From: Paenibacillus sp. P25
GTDB taxonomy: Bacteria > Bacillota > Bacilli > Paenibacillales > NBRC-103111
Direction of reading: 5' to 3'
Assembly (NCBI GenBank): GCA_024704175.1
Contig: CP085629.1
Span: 8,173,501-8,237,500 of the forward strand
Length of the DNA: 64,000 bases
The translations under genes were made by a program, and so were the position numbers. A model generated the notes under the pieces. That model saw only the letters and a list, made by a program, of their open reading frames with translations, did no database searches and had not been told where the DNA came from. Shown here one piece after another: positions 1-9,374 of the stretch; the first letter of the stretch is position 1, and each line of letters begins with the position of its first letter.

Positions 1-6
1 TTTGTT

Positions 7-456
7 TCACGAATCAGCGCAACCGGGATACATGCCGCTCGAGATGACAAGGCGGTTCCAGCCGTTGATCGCGACGATCGCCATCATCAGGCTAACAAAG
101 TCTTTTTCGTCGAAATGGCGGCGCACTTCCTCGTACACGTCATCCGGCACGCCGCGACCTGCAATGAGCGTAGCCGCTTCCGTCAGCGCCAGCACGGCTT
201 TTTCCGCCTCCGTGAACAAGGGCGATTCGCGCCATACGCTGAGGTGGTGCATTTTTTGCTCGGATTCGCCCTTTTTCCGCTGTTCGTTCACATGCATGTC
301 GAGGCAGAACGCGCGACCGTTGATCTGCGAGGCTCGGATCTTGATGAGCCCGACGAGCTTCGGGTCCAGTCCGCTTTCATGGACGAAGCTCTCCAGCTTC
401 AGCATCGTCTGATACGCTTCGGGATTCGCCTTCATGGGGTTAATCCGCAATTTCAT
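7..456 (-). CDS. AhpD-like carboxymuconolactone decarboxylase family protein
   Basis: 149 residues. The family consists of small all-helical thiol peroxidase-related proteins (AhpD/CMD fold) with a redox CxxC in the motif QINGCxxCxxMH. Here residues 45-55 read SQINGRAFCLDMH-like, so the second Cys and the His are present but the first Cys is Arg. The codon there is CGC in a GGTCGCGCG context, which looks like a miscall of GGCTGCGCG (Cys), so I do not treat the protein as inactive. The ATG at 456 is preceded by an AAAGGAG-type ribosome site. It is divergent from the pheS T-box leader and appears monocistronic. The fold assignment is secure; substrate and role are unknown, with peroxide or organic hydroperoxide detoxification the usual inference. 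Confidence 0.85.
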   Translation of the reverse strand: MKLRINPMKANPEAYQTMLKLESFVHESGLDPKLVGLIKIRASQINGRAFCLDMHVNEQRKKGESEQKMHHLSVWRESPLFTEAEKAVLALTEAATLIAGRGVPDDVYEEVRRHFDEKDFVSLMMAIVAINGWNRLVISSGMYPGCADS

Positions 457-553
457 GGTTCATTCTCCTTTGCTTTTAGGTTGATTGGCTTTACATCCCT
501 TAAGACGGAAAGGCGAATCCTTTTGTGACAGGGCCGGCATCCGGCTTTCGGGC

Positions 554-582
554 TTGCATCCTGCGCGAGCATTGCATATAAT
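554..582 (+). promoter_or_regulatory. Sigma-A promoter of the pheST T-box leader
   Basis: TTGCAT at 554-559 and TATAAT at 577-582 are separated by 17 bp. Transcription would begin near 589, just before the T-box stem I. Confidence 0.75.
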
Positions 583-597
583 ACAAGAAGTTAATTT

Positions 598-905
598 CAT
601 AGACGAAATGCAATGACGGAGAAAAGTAAGCAGTGCCTCTTCACAGGGAGGGAACGCCGGAGACTGAGAGCGTACCCGATAGAATCAGGTCGCCGAAGTT
701 CGCTCCCGAGCAGTCCTTTGAAACCGCCTGTAAGCGGCAAGTAGGAGGAACCGGCCTGCACGAACGTGCGGAACCGTTAAAGCAATGAAGTGAGAAGATG
801 CCCGCTTCAGCTTGGGCCCTTATGGGGACAGGCGGCGCGGATTTTTCTAACAAGGGTGGTACCGCGACTTTTTTCGTCCCTTACGGGGCGGGGAAAGTCT
901 TTTTT
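598..905 (+). promoter_or_regulatory. T-box riboswitch controlling pheS-pheT
   Basis: The T-box core AGGGTGGTACCGCG lies at about 853-866. It is followed by a terminator whose arms are at about 866-880 and 885-899 (GACTTTTTTCGTCCC against GGGGCGGGGAAAGTC), then a T-run. An upstream AGTA/GNRA-rich stem I region fills 605-720. A UUC triplet near 698-700 is a plausible phenylalanine specifier, but I did not fold stem I rigorously. Uncharged tRNA-Phe would stabilise the antiterminator and allow pheST transcription. Confidence 0.92.
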
Positions 906-955
906 GCGTTTGGCTGGAAGAAGCGTCGATTCATAAAAAGGAGGGCGAACGAAGC

Positions 956-1991
956 ATGAAAGAACGTTTATTGGCACTCAAGGAGGAAGCGCTGCAGGAG
1001 CTGGCGCAGGTTGCGAATCAGCAGCGACTGAACGACCTCCGGATCAAGTATTTGGGCAAAAAGGGCCCGCTCACCGAAATCCTGCGCGGGATGGGTGGCT
1101 TAAGCGCGGAGGAGCGCCCGGTGATCGGCCAGGTGGCCAACGAGGTGCGCGGCGCGATTGAGGAGGTCATCGAGGCGAAGCAGGCGGAGTATGCGGCGGC
1201 CGAAACGGCGGCGCGGCTTGCGGCCGAGACCATCGACGTGACGCCGCCGGGCCGACCGGTGGCGCGCGGGGCGGTGCATCCGCTGAACAAGGTGATTCAG
1301 GAGATCGAGGATATTTTTATCGGGATGGGCTATACAGTCGCCGAAGGGCCCGAAGTAGAGCAGGATTATTACAACTTCGAGGCGCTCAATCTGCCGAAGA
1401 ACCATCCGGCCCGCGACATGCAGGATTCCTTTTACATCACCGACGAGATCCTCATGCGGACCCAGACTTCCCCGGTACAGGTGCGCACGATGGAGAAGAT
1501 GAAGGGCCAGGCGCCGGTCAAAATCATTTGCCCGGGCCGGGTGTACCGCAGGGACGACGACGATGCGACGCATTCCCACATGTTCACGCAGATCGAGGGT
1601 CTCGTAATCGACCGGAACATCCGCATGAGCGATTTGAAAGGAACCCTGCTGCAGTTCGTGCGCGAGCTGTTCGGCCCGAATACGCAGATCCGTCTGCGTC
1701 CGAGCTTCTTCCCGTTCACGGAGCCGAGCGTCGAGGTGGACGTGACGTGCGCGATGTGCGGCGGGTCAGGGTCGCCGGGTGTGCAAGCAGTCGGGCTGGC
1801 TGGAAATTCTCGGCGCCGGCATGGTGCATCCGAATGTGCTGGAGAAGGGCGGCTACGATCCGCAGGAATTCAGCGGCTTTGCGTTCGGCATGGGCGTCGA
1901 GCGGATGGCGATGCTGAAGTACGATATCGAGGATATCCGTCATTTTTATACGAACGATCTGCGCTTCTTGAAGCAGTTCGTGCATTTATAA
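956..1991 (+). CDS. pheS: Phenylalanine--tRNA ligase alpha subunit (one frameshift)
   Basis: Catalytic alpha subunit of the cytosolic (alpha-beta)2 enzyme that charges tRNA-Phe. The first ~85 residues are the coiled-coil tRNA-binding arm. The class II core follows, with GMGYxxxxGPEVE near residue 123, motif 2 around TQIEG, and the C-terminal GMGVERMAML motif 3. The reading frame moves by +1 near 1770-1775: upstream frame to CAMCGGSG, downstream frame from about 1776 with CKQSGWLEILGAGMVHP. The expected text is GGCTGCCGG where GGGTCGCCGG is read. Restoring it gives a full-length protein of about 345 residues, so I regard this as a sequence error in an essential gene. The ATG at 956 has an AGGAGGG-type site. 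It is followed 20 bp later by pheT and is under T-box control. Confidence 0.96.
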
Positions 1992-2011
1992 GGGAAGGGG
2001 CGTGAAGACGA

Positions 2012-4463
2012 ATGAAAGTATCATATCAGTGGCTGTCGCAGTATGTGGACGTTAGCGGGAATACGGCATCGGAGCTGGGCGAAAAGCTAACCCGCGGCGG
2101 CATTGAAGTGGATATCGTGGAAAACCGCAACAAAGGCGTGGAGAAAGTCGTCGTAGGCTTCGTCAAGTCGCGCGAGAAGCATCCGGACGCCGACAAGCTC
2201 AGCGTTTGTATCGTGGACGCAGGACTAGGCGAGGATCTGCAGATCGTATGCGGAGCGAAGAACGTAGCCGCCGGACAAAAGGTGCCTGTAGCGCTCGTCG
2301 GCGCGAAGGCGCCGGACGGACTGGTGATCAAGCGTGCCAAGCTGCGCGGTGTAGAGTCTCAAGGCATGATCTGCTCGGCCAAGGAGCTGGGCTTGAACGA
2401 CAAGTCTGCTGCCGAAGGAGATTCAGGAGGGCATTCTCGTTCTGCCGGAGGATACCAAGGTTGGTGAAAGCATTCTCGAAGTACTCGCGATCAACGACGA
2501 GGTGCTCGATCTTGATCTGACGCCGAACCGCTCGGACTGCCTCAGCATGCTGGGGGCGGCTTACGAAATCGGAGCGATTCTCGGACGTGAAGTGAAACTC
2601 CCGGATACGGAGAGTGCGGTTGAGCAGCTCGGTTCCGGCGTGAAAGCGGCGGACCGCATTTCCGTTGAGATTACCGCCAAGGAGCAGTGCTCCCATTATG
2701 CGGCGCGTTTAATCGAAGGCGTGAAGATCGGACCGTCTCCTCTGTGGATGCAGAACCGGCTGATGGCGACCGGCGTGCGGCCGATCAACAACATCGTTGA
2801 CGTGACAAACTATGTCATGCTCGAATACGGGCGACCGCTGCATGCCTTTGACGCCGACAAGCTGGCTAACGGACACATCGACGTGCGTTTGGCCAAGGAA
2901 GGCGAGAAGCTGGTAACGTTGGACGATGTCGAACGTACCCTGGAGCCGCACATGCTGCTGATCACGGACGGCACGAAGCCGGTCGGACTCGCCGGCGTGA
3001 TGGGCGGCGCGAACTCCGAGGTGTCGGAGAGCACGACCCGCATTCTGCTGGAGTCGGCCAAGTTCGACGGCGGTACGATCCGCAAGACGTCGCGCCAGCT
3101 CGGCCTCCGCTCCGAAGCGTCCCAGCGTTTCGAGAAGGAAGTCAATCCCGAGGCGGTGATCCCGGCACTGGACCGGGCGGCGGCGCTGATCGCCGAGCTC
3201 GGCGGCGGCCAGGTGGCTTCCGGTATCGTAGAAGGCGCCGGCGGCGAACACAAGCCGGTGCAAATCGAAATTACGCTGGATAAAATCAACAGCTACCTGG
3301 GCACCTCGTTATCGCTTGAAGAGGTGAAAGACATCTTCGGACGGCTGAATTTCGTAGTGGAGCCGCTCGAGCAGGACGGCTTGCTCGTTCATGTGCCGAG
3401 CCGCCGGGGCGACATTACCCGCGTGGTGGACCTGATCGAAGAAGTGGCTAGACTTCATGGCTATGACCATATCCCGACGACGCTCATGAACGTTGAGACG
3501 ACGCCGGGCGCACTTAACAAGGAGCAGCGTATCCGCCGTTTGACCCGTAATTTGCTTACGAACAGCGGTCTGCATGAAGCGATCACTTACTCCTTCACGC
3601 ATCCGGGTCTCATCGCCGAATTCCCGGGAGCTTACCGGGAAGCGAAGCCGATCGCTCTGGCTATGCCTATGAGCGAGGAACGCAGCGTGCTGCGCACGAG
3701 CCTGGTGCCGCATTTGATCGATGTGGCGCTTTACAACCGGAACCGCAATACGAACGATGTGGCGGTATTTGAAATCGGCCGCGTATTCGTTACCGAAGAG
3801 GCGAGCCTGACTCGTCTGCCGGAGGAAAAGCTGCTGCTTTCGGCCCTGATCACCGGCAAGCGAAGCGAGCTGCATTGGACGGGGAAGCCGGGCGATGTGG
3901 ATTTCTACGATTTGAAAGGCGTGTTCGAAGGCCTGACCGATTATTTGGGAATCAAGGGTGTTCGCTACGTTCCGGCCCAGCCGGAGGGCTTCCATCCGGG
4001 GCGGACCGCGCAAATCGTGGTTGAAGCGAACGGCAAGCAAACGGTGCTCGGCGTGATCGGACAGCTTCACCCGGCACTGCAGCAGCAGAAGGATCTGGCC
4101 GACACATTCGTGCTGGAGGTCGAACTGGACCTCTTGGCGCAGCTCTCCGACGAGAAGCTGACGTACAGCCCGCTTCCTCGTTATCCGGCGATCAGCCGCG
4201 ATATGGCGCTCGTTGTTGACCGCTCCATCGCGGTCGGCGATTTGCTGGCCAAGGCGAAGGAGACGGCGGGAAGCCTGCTCGAGTCGATCCAGGTGTTCGA
4301 TATTTACACCGGCGAACGGCTGGGTGCGGACAAGAAGAGCGTGGCGATCTCCCTCGTGTACCGCACGCCGGAGCGGACGCTGACCGACGAGGAAGTCAGC
4401 GAGCTGCACGGCCGCGTCGTCGCTTCCCTCGAGTCCGGCTTCGGCGCGGAGCTCAGGAAGTAA
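2012..4463 (+). CDS. pheT: Phenylalanine--tRNA ligase beta subunit (one frameshift)
   Basis: Beta subunit of PheRS, carrying the B3/B4 editing site and tRNA-binding elements. Domain order as read: tRNA-binding OB domain at about residues 40-150 (GFVKSREKHPDADKLSVC), B3/B4 at about 210-390, B5 near 405-475, the catalytic-like core, and a C-terminal FDX-ACB anticodon-binding domain in the last ~95 residues (YPAISRDMALVVD). The frame changes by +1 at 2404-2406: AAGTCTGCTG is read where AAGCTGCTG restores NDKLLPKEIQEGILVLPED. The repaired length, about 817 residues, is normal. It is the second gene of the pheST operon. A strong terminator lies at 4679-4721, beyond an unusual hairpin array. Confidence 0.96.
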
Positions 4464-4665
4464 GGAATTTCCGTTCCTGAATGATACATTTTCAGGACCG
4501 GGGCAATGCTGTTCCAATTGCGATAACGCAAAGCGGAATGAAAACAGAATTGCCCTCCCGAATTCGTACATTTCGGGACCGGGGAATTCCGATTCCGGTT
4601 ATAAATTTAGAATAAAATTTATTTAGAGGAATTGCCGTCCCGAATCGTACAATTCGGGGCAGGAT
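4464..4665 (+). repeat. Three-copy hairpin repeat array with ~81-bp spacing
   Basis: Three related hairpins follow pheT: arms 4475-4481/4491-4497 (TCCTGAA/TTCAGGA), 4556-4562/4572-4578 (TCCCGAA/TTCGGGA) and 4638-4645/4652-4659 (TCCCGAAT/ATTCGGGG). Each carries a TAC loop, and each is preceded by a GGAATT/AGAATT-like box ending in CC. Copies start 81 and 82 bp apart. Copy 1 differs from copies 2 and 3 by a compensated T-A for C-G change. The spacers also fold: GGGCAAT at 4501-4507 against ATTGCCC at 4549-4555, and ATAAATTT/AAATTTAT at about 4601-4622. Confidence 0.8.
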
Positions 4666-4677
4666 ACAGCAGGAAAA

Positions 4678-4727
4678 GGATTCTCCGTATCGAATTATGT
4701 AGGATACGGAGAATCTTTTTTGTATGT
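4678..4727 (+). terminator. Rho-independent terminator of pheST
   Basis: GATTCTCCGTATC and GATACGGAGAATC form a perfect 13-bp stem around a short loop, directly followed by TTTTTT. Confidence 0.93.
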
Positions 4728-4747
4728 CCTGAAAGGGGAGCAATTAC

Positions 4748-7700
4748 GTGAACGGTGAAGACAAGATCCGGATGACCGTCAATATTTACGGTACCCAATA
4801 CAAGCTGGTTTCCAATTCCAGCCATTCTCATATAAAAAACGTCGTCGCACTCGTCAACGACCAAATGCACCGGATTGCGGAGTCGAACAGCTGGCTCGAC
4901 CTGCCCAAGATCGCCGTACTGTCCGCCGTCAACATGGCGGATGAATGGACGCGGATGCAGGAGGAGCTGCAGCGTTCGCTGGAGCGGCAGAAGCAGCTGG
5001 AGAAAGCCCGCGAGGAGCTCGAAGTGCTGCATGAGCCGCATAAGGAGCTGGAGCAGGAGCTCACTTCGGAGCGGGAGCGGCTGAAAGTGCTCGAAGCGCA
5101 GCGTTCCTCGCTGGAAGCGGCTAAAGCGCAGGCCGAGGCGGAAGCGGCTAAGCAAACGGAGCGCGTAAACGAGCTTGCCGAACGCAGCGAGACGCTGACG
5201 ACGGAGCTGGCCGAAGCCCGCGAGCGGCTCACCGGCCTGCTCGAGCTGAGCGGCGAGCAGGAGGAGCAGCTCGGCCAGGCGCGGGAACGCATCGCCGAGC
5301 TTGAGGCGAATGCGGCTGCACAGGCGGAGGCGTCGGCCGAGCAGACGGCGAAATTGCAGCGGCTGGAGCAGGAAAAGCGGGAGCTGGAGGCCCTTGCGGC
5401 GGAGCAGGCGAAGGAGCGGGACAGCCTGCGCTCGCGGCTCGGCACAGCGGAGGCGGAACGCGACCGCTTGGCGACGGAGCAGGCGAAAGCGAAGGAGCAG
5501 CGACTGTCCACGCTGGAAGCCCGCGGGCGGGAGCTGGAGCAGCGGGCGCAGGCGGCGGACGCCGAGCGGACCCGGACGGCGGAGCAGCTGGGCGCGCGGG
5601 AGCGGCAGTACGCCGAGCTGAGTGAGCGACTCGATCAGCTGCAGGAGCAGTTAAGCGCCCAGCAGCAAGAGGTGGAGCTGCAAGTGGCGCTTTACAACGA
5701 GCTGCAGGAGAGCAGCAGCGCGCGCAGGAGGCGGAGCTGCGGCAGGCGCTGGCGGAAGCCCGCGAGCAGGCGAGCGCGGCGGCGGAGGCCGCCCGGCAGC
5801 GGCTGACTGCGCGCGAGACGGAGCTGGCGGACGCACGGGAGCAGGCGCGTCTGGCGGCGGAAGCGGCGGAGCGCCGTCTGGCCGAGCGGGAAACGGAGCT
5901 GCTCGGACAGATGGAGGAACAGGTGCGGCAGACGGCGGAAGCGGCGGACGAGCTTCTGGCCGAGCGGGAAGCGGAATTGCTCGGGCAGATGGAGGAGCAA
6001 GCGCGGCTGGCGACCGAAGCGGCGGACAGGCGTTTGACGGAGCGGGAAGCGGAGCTGCTCGGACAGATGGAAGAGCAGGTGCGGCAGACGGCGGAAGCAG
6101 CGGATCAGCGGCTGGCCGAACGCGAAGCGGAGCTCGCCGCGCGCGAGGCGGAGCTGGCGAACGTACGGGAACGGGCGCGACTGGTAGCGGAAGCGGCGGA
6201 TCGCCGTCTGGCGGAGCGGGAAGCGGAGCTGCTCGGACAGATGGAGGAGCAGGCGCGTCTGGCGGCGGAAGCGGCGGAGCGCCGTCTAGCGGAGCGGGAA
6301 GCGGAATTGCTCGGACAGATGGAGGAGCAGGCGCGTCTGGCGGCGGAAGCGGCGGAGCGCCGTCTGGCGGAACGGGAAGCGGAGCTGCTCGGACAGATGG
6401 AAGAGCAGGTGAGGCAGACGGCGGAAGCGGCGGATCAGCGGCTGGCCGAGCGGGAAGCGGAGCTCGCCGCGCGCGAGGCGGAGCTGGCGAACGTACGGGC
6501 GCAGGCGCGTCTGGTCATGCGGAAGATGCGGACCGGCGTCTGAGGGAGCGGGAAGCAGAACTGCTCGGTCAGATGGAGGAGCAAGTGAGGCAGACGGCGG
6601 AAGCGGCGGACGAGCTTCTGGCCGAGCGGGAAGCGGAATTACTCGGACAGATGGAGGAGCAGGCGCGTCTCGCGGCAGAAGCGGCAAATCAGCGACTGGC
6701 CGAGCGGGAAGCGGAGCTGCTCGGGCAGCTGGCTGAGCTGGAGCGGCGCCGCGAGGCCGAGCAGGCCGAGCACCAGGAGCAGAAGCGGCGCATGCAGGCG
6801 CAGCTCGGCGAGCACCTCGAGAAGGGCCGCGAGTCGCTGCTTCGCGGCGACAGCCTGCAGGCCGAGCTGGACGAGTCGCGGGCCCGGTTCGACGGGCAGC
6901 AGGAGGAGCTTCAGCTGCAGCAGGAGCTGTACAGCGAGCTCGACGCGGTGCACCGGGAGCTGCAGGAGCAGAGCGGCAAGCGCACCGCGGAAATCAAGCG
7001 CGAGCTGGAAGCCGCACGCGAACGGAACCGGCTGGCGGAGGAGGCTCATGCGGCCCGCCTCGCCGAGCTGGAGCAGGCGCTGCAGAGCCGCGAGACGGAG
7101 CTGCAGCGGGAGCTGGCGGAACGCGAGCAGCGCAGTCAGGCATTGGAGCGGCGGCTTGAGCAGCAGCAGGCGTACAACCTGCGGCTGCAGGAAAGCAGCG
7201 ACCAGTGGCAGAAGCGCAGCGAAGAGCAGGCGGCGCTGGCGGACGAGCTCCGGCGCAAGCTGGACGAGCAAAAAGAGGAGCTGGATTTTCAGGCGGAGCT
7301 CTACGAAGAGCTGCAGGGGCAGCATGACGAGCTTGCCGAGCGGCTCCGCCTGCAGGAAGCCGGCGCGCGGCAGGTCGCCGATCAGCTGCAGGGGCGGCTG
7401 GCCGAGCTGGAGAGGCGCCTTGCGGGCCGCGAGGCCGAGCTTGCGGAGCTGCAGCGTGAACGCGACGCGGCGCATGAGCTGGGCCGGGCCCTGCAGGAGC
7501 AATGCGCGGCGCTCGAGACGCGCGAAAGCGAGAGCCGTGAGCGCAGCGGCGGCCTGGAACGCCAGCTGAGTGAGCAGGCTGCTCGCATCGCGGAGCTTGT
7601 GGAGAAAGCGGCGCAAGCCGAAGAGCTGCGCCGCGAGCTGCAGGCGCAGAAGGAAGAGCTGGAGCTGCAGGTGGAGCTCTACAACGAGCTGCAGGAGCAG

Positions 7701-7865
7701 CTAAACGAGCAGCAGCAGCGACGGCATAAAGCGCTGCAATCCGAATACGCGCTGCATCAGGAGAAGGCCGAGCACGTCTTCAGCGAGCTGGAATCGCTGA
7801 AGAGTGAATACGAGAAGCTGCAGATCGAGTACAACGAGTGGATCGAGCTCGTGGAAAAGGAATAA
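4748..7865 (+). CDS. zapA: ZapA-domain protein with a giant repetitive coiled-coil tail (two frameshifts)
   Basis: The GTG start at 4748 follows AAAGGGGAGC. Residues 1-85 match ZapA: RMTVNIYGTQYKLV, then HIKNVVALVNDQMHRIAES and AVLSAVNMADEW. ZapA bundles FtsZ at the division ring and is normally about 85-130 residues. Here roughly 950 residues of Glu/Gln/Arg/Ala-rich coiled coil follow, about 1,040 in total. The tail holds a 26-residue tandem array (5814-6727) and four copies of an ELQxELYxELQ-like motif near 5670, 6905, 7285 and 7665. Two apparent 1-base deletions interrupt it, near 5709 (GAG[C]AGCAGCAG) and near 6510-6516. Ignoring them keeps one heptad-rich frame to a TAA at 7865. The position between pheT and cvpA matches B. 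subtilis zapA. The tail's function is unknown; a spacer or FtsZ-ring cross-linker is speculation. Confidence 0.8.
5814..6727 (+). repeat. Coding tandem repeats, 78-bp (26-residue) unit with 96-bp variants
   Basis: About eleven units of the type EAELLGQMEEQARLAAEAAE plus RRLAER lie inside the zapA-like gene. Two units near 6120-6215 and 6440-6535 are longer (32 residues, with EAELAAREAELANVR). Units are near-identical at DNA level, including the longer variant occurring twice in the same local order. This suggests segmental duplication and makes copy number prone to change and to mis-assembly. Confidence 0.9.
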
Positions 7866-7868
7866 AGG

Positions 7869-8438
7869 ATGAACGGTTTGGATTGGGCCGCCCTGGTCAT
7901 TGCGGCGGCCGGTACGGTGCTGGGGTATTCCCGCGGATTTGTAGGGCGACTGATATCCTTTGCCGGATTTTTTATCGCATGGCTCTCGGCATTTTTATTC
8001 TATGACGATTTGGCCCCGCTCATTAAGGACACGCTCGCGCTGTCCGGCTATGAGACTTATCAGAAATATGAATTTCTGACCAAGGGCCTTCATTTGGACA
8101 CCTATGTCTATAACGGACTGGCCTTCGCCGTTATCTTCTTCGGGGTAAAGCTTGCCTTCAGCATTGCCGGACGGTCGCTTAACTGGCTGGCGTCCGTACC
8201 GGGACTGAAGCTGATCAACCAATGGAGCGGAGCGGCGCTGGGCTTTCTCGAAGCCGCCCTGCTGATCATTCTGGCGGTGCACGTGATGACCGTGCTGCCG
8301 AACGATACGGCACAGCGTTTACTGAAGCAATCGGTGACGGCCCCTTATTTGCTGGAGCATACGCCCCTGATCACAGGCAAGCTTCAAGAGCTCTGGGAGC
8401 GCAAAGAATCCGATACGGTTCCCAAAATCAAAGCATAA
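7869..8438 (+). CDS. CvpA family membrane protein
   Basis: 189 residues with four hydrophobic segments: about 6-24, 27-47, 76-98 and 122-145. The N-terminal pattern LDWAALVIAAAGTVLGYSRGFV is the CvpA signature. The family is named for a colicin V production gene; its biochemical role in Firmicutes is unclear. The start ATG is 4 bp after the zapA-like stop, and zapA-cvpA is the conserved arrangement in bacilli (yshA-yshB). In B. subtilis polX and mutS2 follow. Here polX is missing and a minus-strand island (8560-9742) intervenes. A terminator follows directly. Confidence 0.9.
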   Translation: MNGLDWAALVIAAAGTVLGYSRGFVGRLISFAGFFIAWLSAFLFYDDLAPLIKDTLALSGYETYQKYEFLTKGLHLDTYVYNGLAFAVIFFGVKLAFSIAGRSLNWLASVPGLKLINQWSGAALGFLEAALLIILAVHVMTVLPNDTAQRLLKQSVTAPYLLEHTPLITGKLQELWERKESDTVPKIKA

Positions 8439-8443
8439 CAAGC

Positions 8444-8492
8444 AAAAGCGTCCCTGCTCCTGACTGGAGAGGACGCTTTTCCTTTTCTTACG
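8444..8492 (+). terminator. Terminator after cvpA
   Basis: AAAAGCGTCC pairs with the later GGACGCTTTT, followed by a T-rich stretch. Confidence 0.85.
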
Positions 8493-8504
8493 CCCGGTTA
8501 CCGA

Positions 8505-8545
8505 CCGCACAAAAAAAGCCCCGCCGTCCATACGGCAGAGCTTCC
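8505..8545 (-). terminator. Terminator of the minus-strand cupredoxin gene
   Basis: On the minus strand AAGCTCTGCCG pairs with CGGCGGGGCTT and is followed by TTTTTTT. Confidence 0.85.
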
Positions 8546-8559
8546 GCGCCTAATTCAAA

Positions 8560-8965
8560 CTACTCTACAATCAGCTTGGATTTCATATTCACATGGCCCG
8601 ATCCGCACGGAATGGCACAGACGATATCGTAAGTACCCGCTTTGTCCGCTTTGAAGGTGGCCGTTTTCTTACTGTTGTCCAGATGCACGCCAAGGTCTTT
8701 GATATCTACGCCGTGCAGCCCTTCTTTATTTTCCAAAGCGATGCTGACATCGGAACCCTTCTTCACGCGGTACTCCGCTTGGTCAAATTTAAAGTTGGAC
8801 GCAACGAGCTTGATCTCCTGAGCGCCGCCGCTTGCGCGCCGCCCGTACTGCTGCTTCCGGATGTACTTCCGGCCGGTGTACTCGGCGCAGCCGCATCCTT
8901 GCGCCGCATGCGGACAACCCCATGGCCAAAGCGCCGGCCAATGCCAAAACGATAACCTTTTTCAT
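8560..8965 (-). CDS. CuA-like cupredoxin lipoprotein (two small deletions)
   Basis: The start at 8965 follows GGAGGGG. Residues 1-20 are a lipoprotein signal (MKKVIVLALAGALAMGLSAC). A Ser/Thr/Gly/Ala-rich linker follows, then a cupredoxin domain ending at the TAG at 8560. The C-terminus carries C-x3-C-x3-H-x2-M (CAIPCGSGHVNM), the binuclear CuA ligand spacing of cytochrome oxidase subunit II, with an upstream His in GLHGVDI. The linker changes frame twice, near 8910 and 8833. Restoring one G in each G/C run joins the signal peptide to the domain. It likely sits on the outer face of the membrane and binds copper for electron transfer or copper delivery. It is a free-standing domain, not a full subunit II. 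The neighbouring 32-residue membrane peptide may be related in function. Confidence 0.8.
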
Positions 8966-9117
8966 AACAATTCCCCTCCGGTGTACGTACTTGAGTCTAC
9001 AAGACTATCATACACAAGCCGGGCTTCGGAAGTCGTGTCGGTTACGTGACAACATGATGAAAGTCTTGTGAATATTTGCCAGCCTGTGTACTTACGCGCA
9101 GCCCAATCCTACCCAGG

Positions 9118-9216
9118 TTACGGCAGGCTCGCCGGATGGACAAAATAGGTCAACGCCGTAAACAGCCCGAATGCAATCCAAAGCCACCGCCATTCATACC
9201 TCCGGATATTTTTCAT
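9118..9216 (-). CDS. 32-residue single-pass membrane peptide
   Basis: MKNIRRYEWRWLWIAF begins a 32-residue ORF with one hydrophobic helix (about residues 11-25) and a basic, Trp-rich N-terminus, so an inside-basic orientation is expected. GAGAGG lies about 9 bases upstream of the ATG at 9216. An alternative in-frame ATG at 9225 would add three residues but leaves no spacing from the ribosome site. I do not recognise it. It lies just upstream of the CuA-like lipoprotein on the same strand, a setting in which a small oxidase-associated peptide would make sense, but there is no direct evidence for that. Confidence 0.55.
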   Translation of the reverse strand: MKNIRRYEWRWLWIAFGLFTALTYFVHPASLP

Positions 9217-9310
9217 CAAATTCATCCTCTCCCTTGAAATAAGCTCCGTTTTTTCTTAGGATACAAGACAAATGTGAATGGACTATGTACAAATTATTAA
9301 CCAAACCTTA

Positions 9311-9353
9311 AAAAAGAAAACCAGCCTGCGGCGCCGCGGCTGATTTTCTTCCC
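9311..9353 (-). terminator. Terminator of the YvlD-like gene
   Basis: On the minus strand GAAAATCAGCC pairs with GGCTGGTTTTC around a GC-rich loop, followed by TTTTTT. Confidence 0.88.
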
Positions 9354-9374
9354 GGGGTATGGGGACCCGGGCGT

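Noticed and set aside
5814..6727. CRISPR array
   Set aside because: Repeats are contiguous, in frame and lack unique spacers; they encode a coiled coil.
6639..7616. 325-residue minus-strand Leu-rich frame in the coiled-coil gene
   Set aside because: Leu/Gln repeats arise from reading CTG/GAG-rich coil codons backwards; the plus frame has the heptad pattern.
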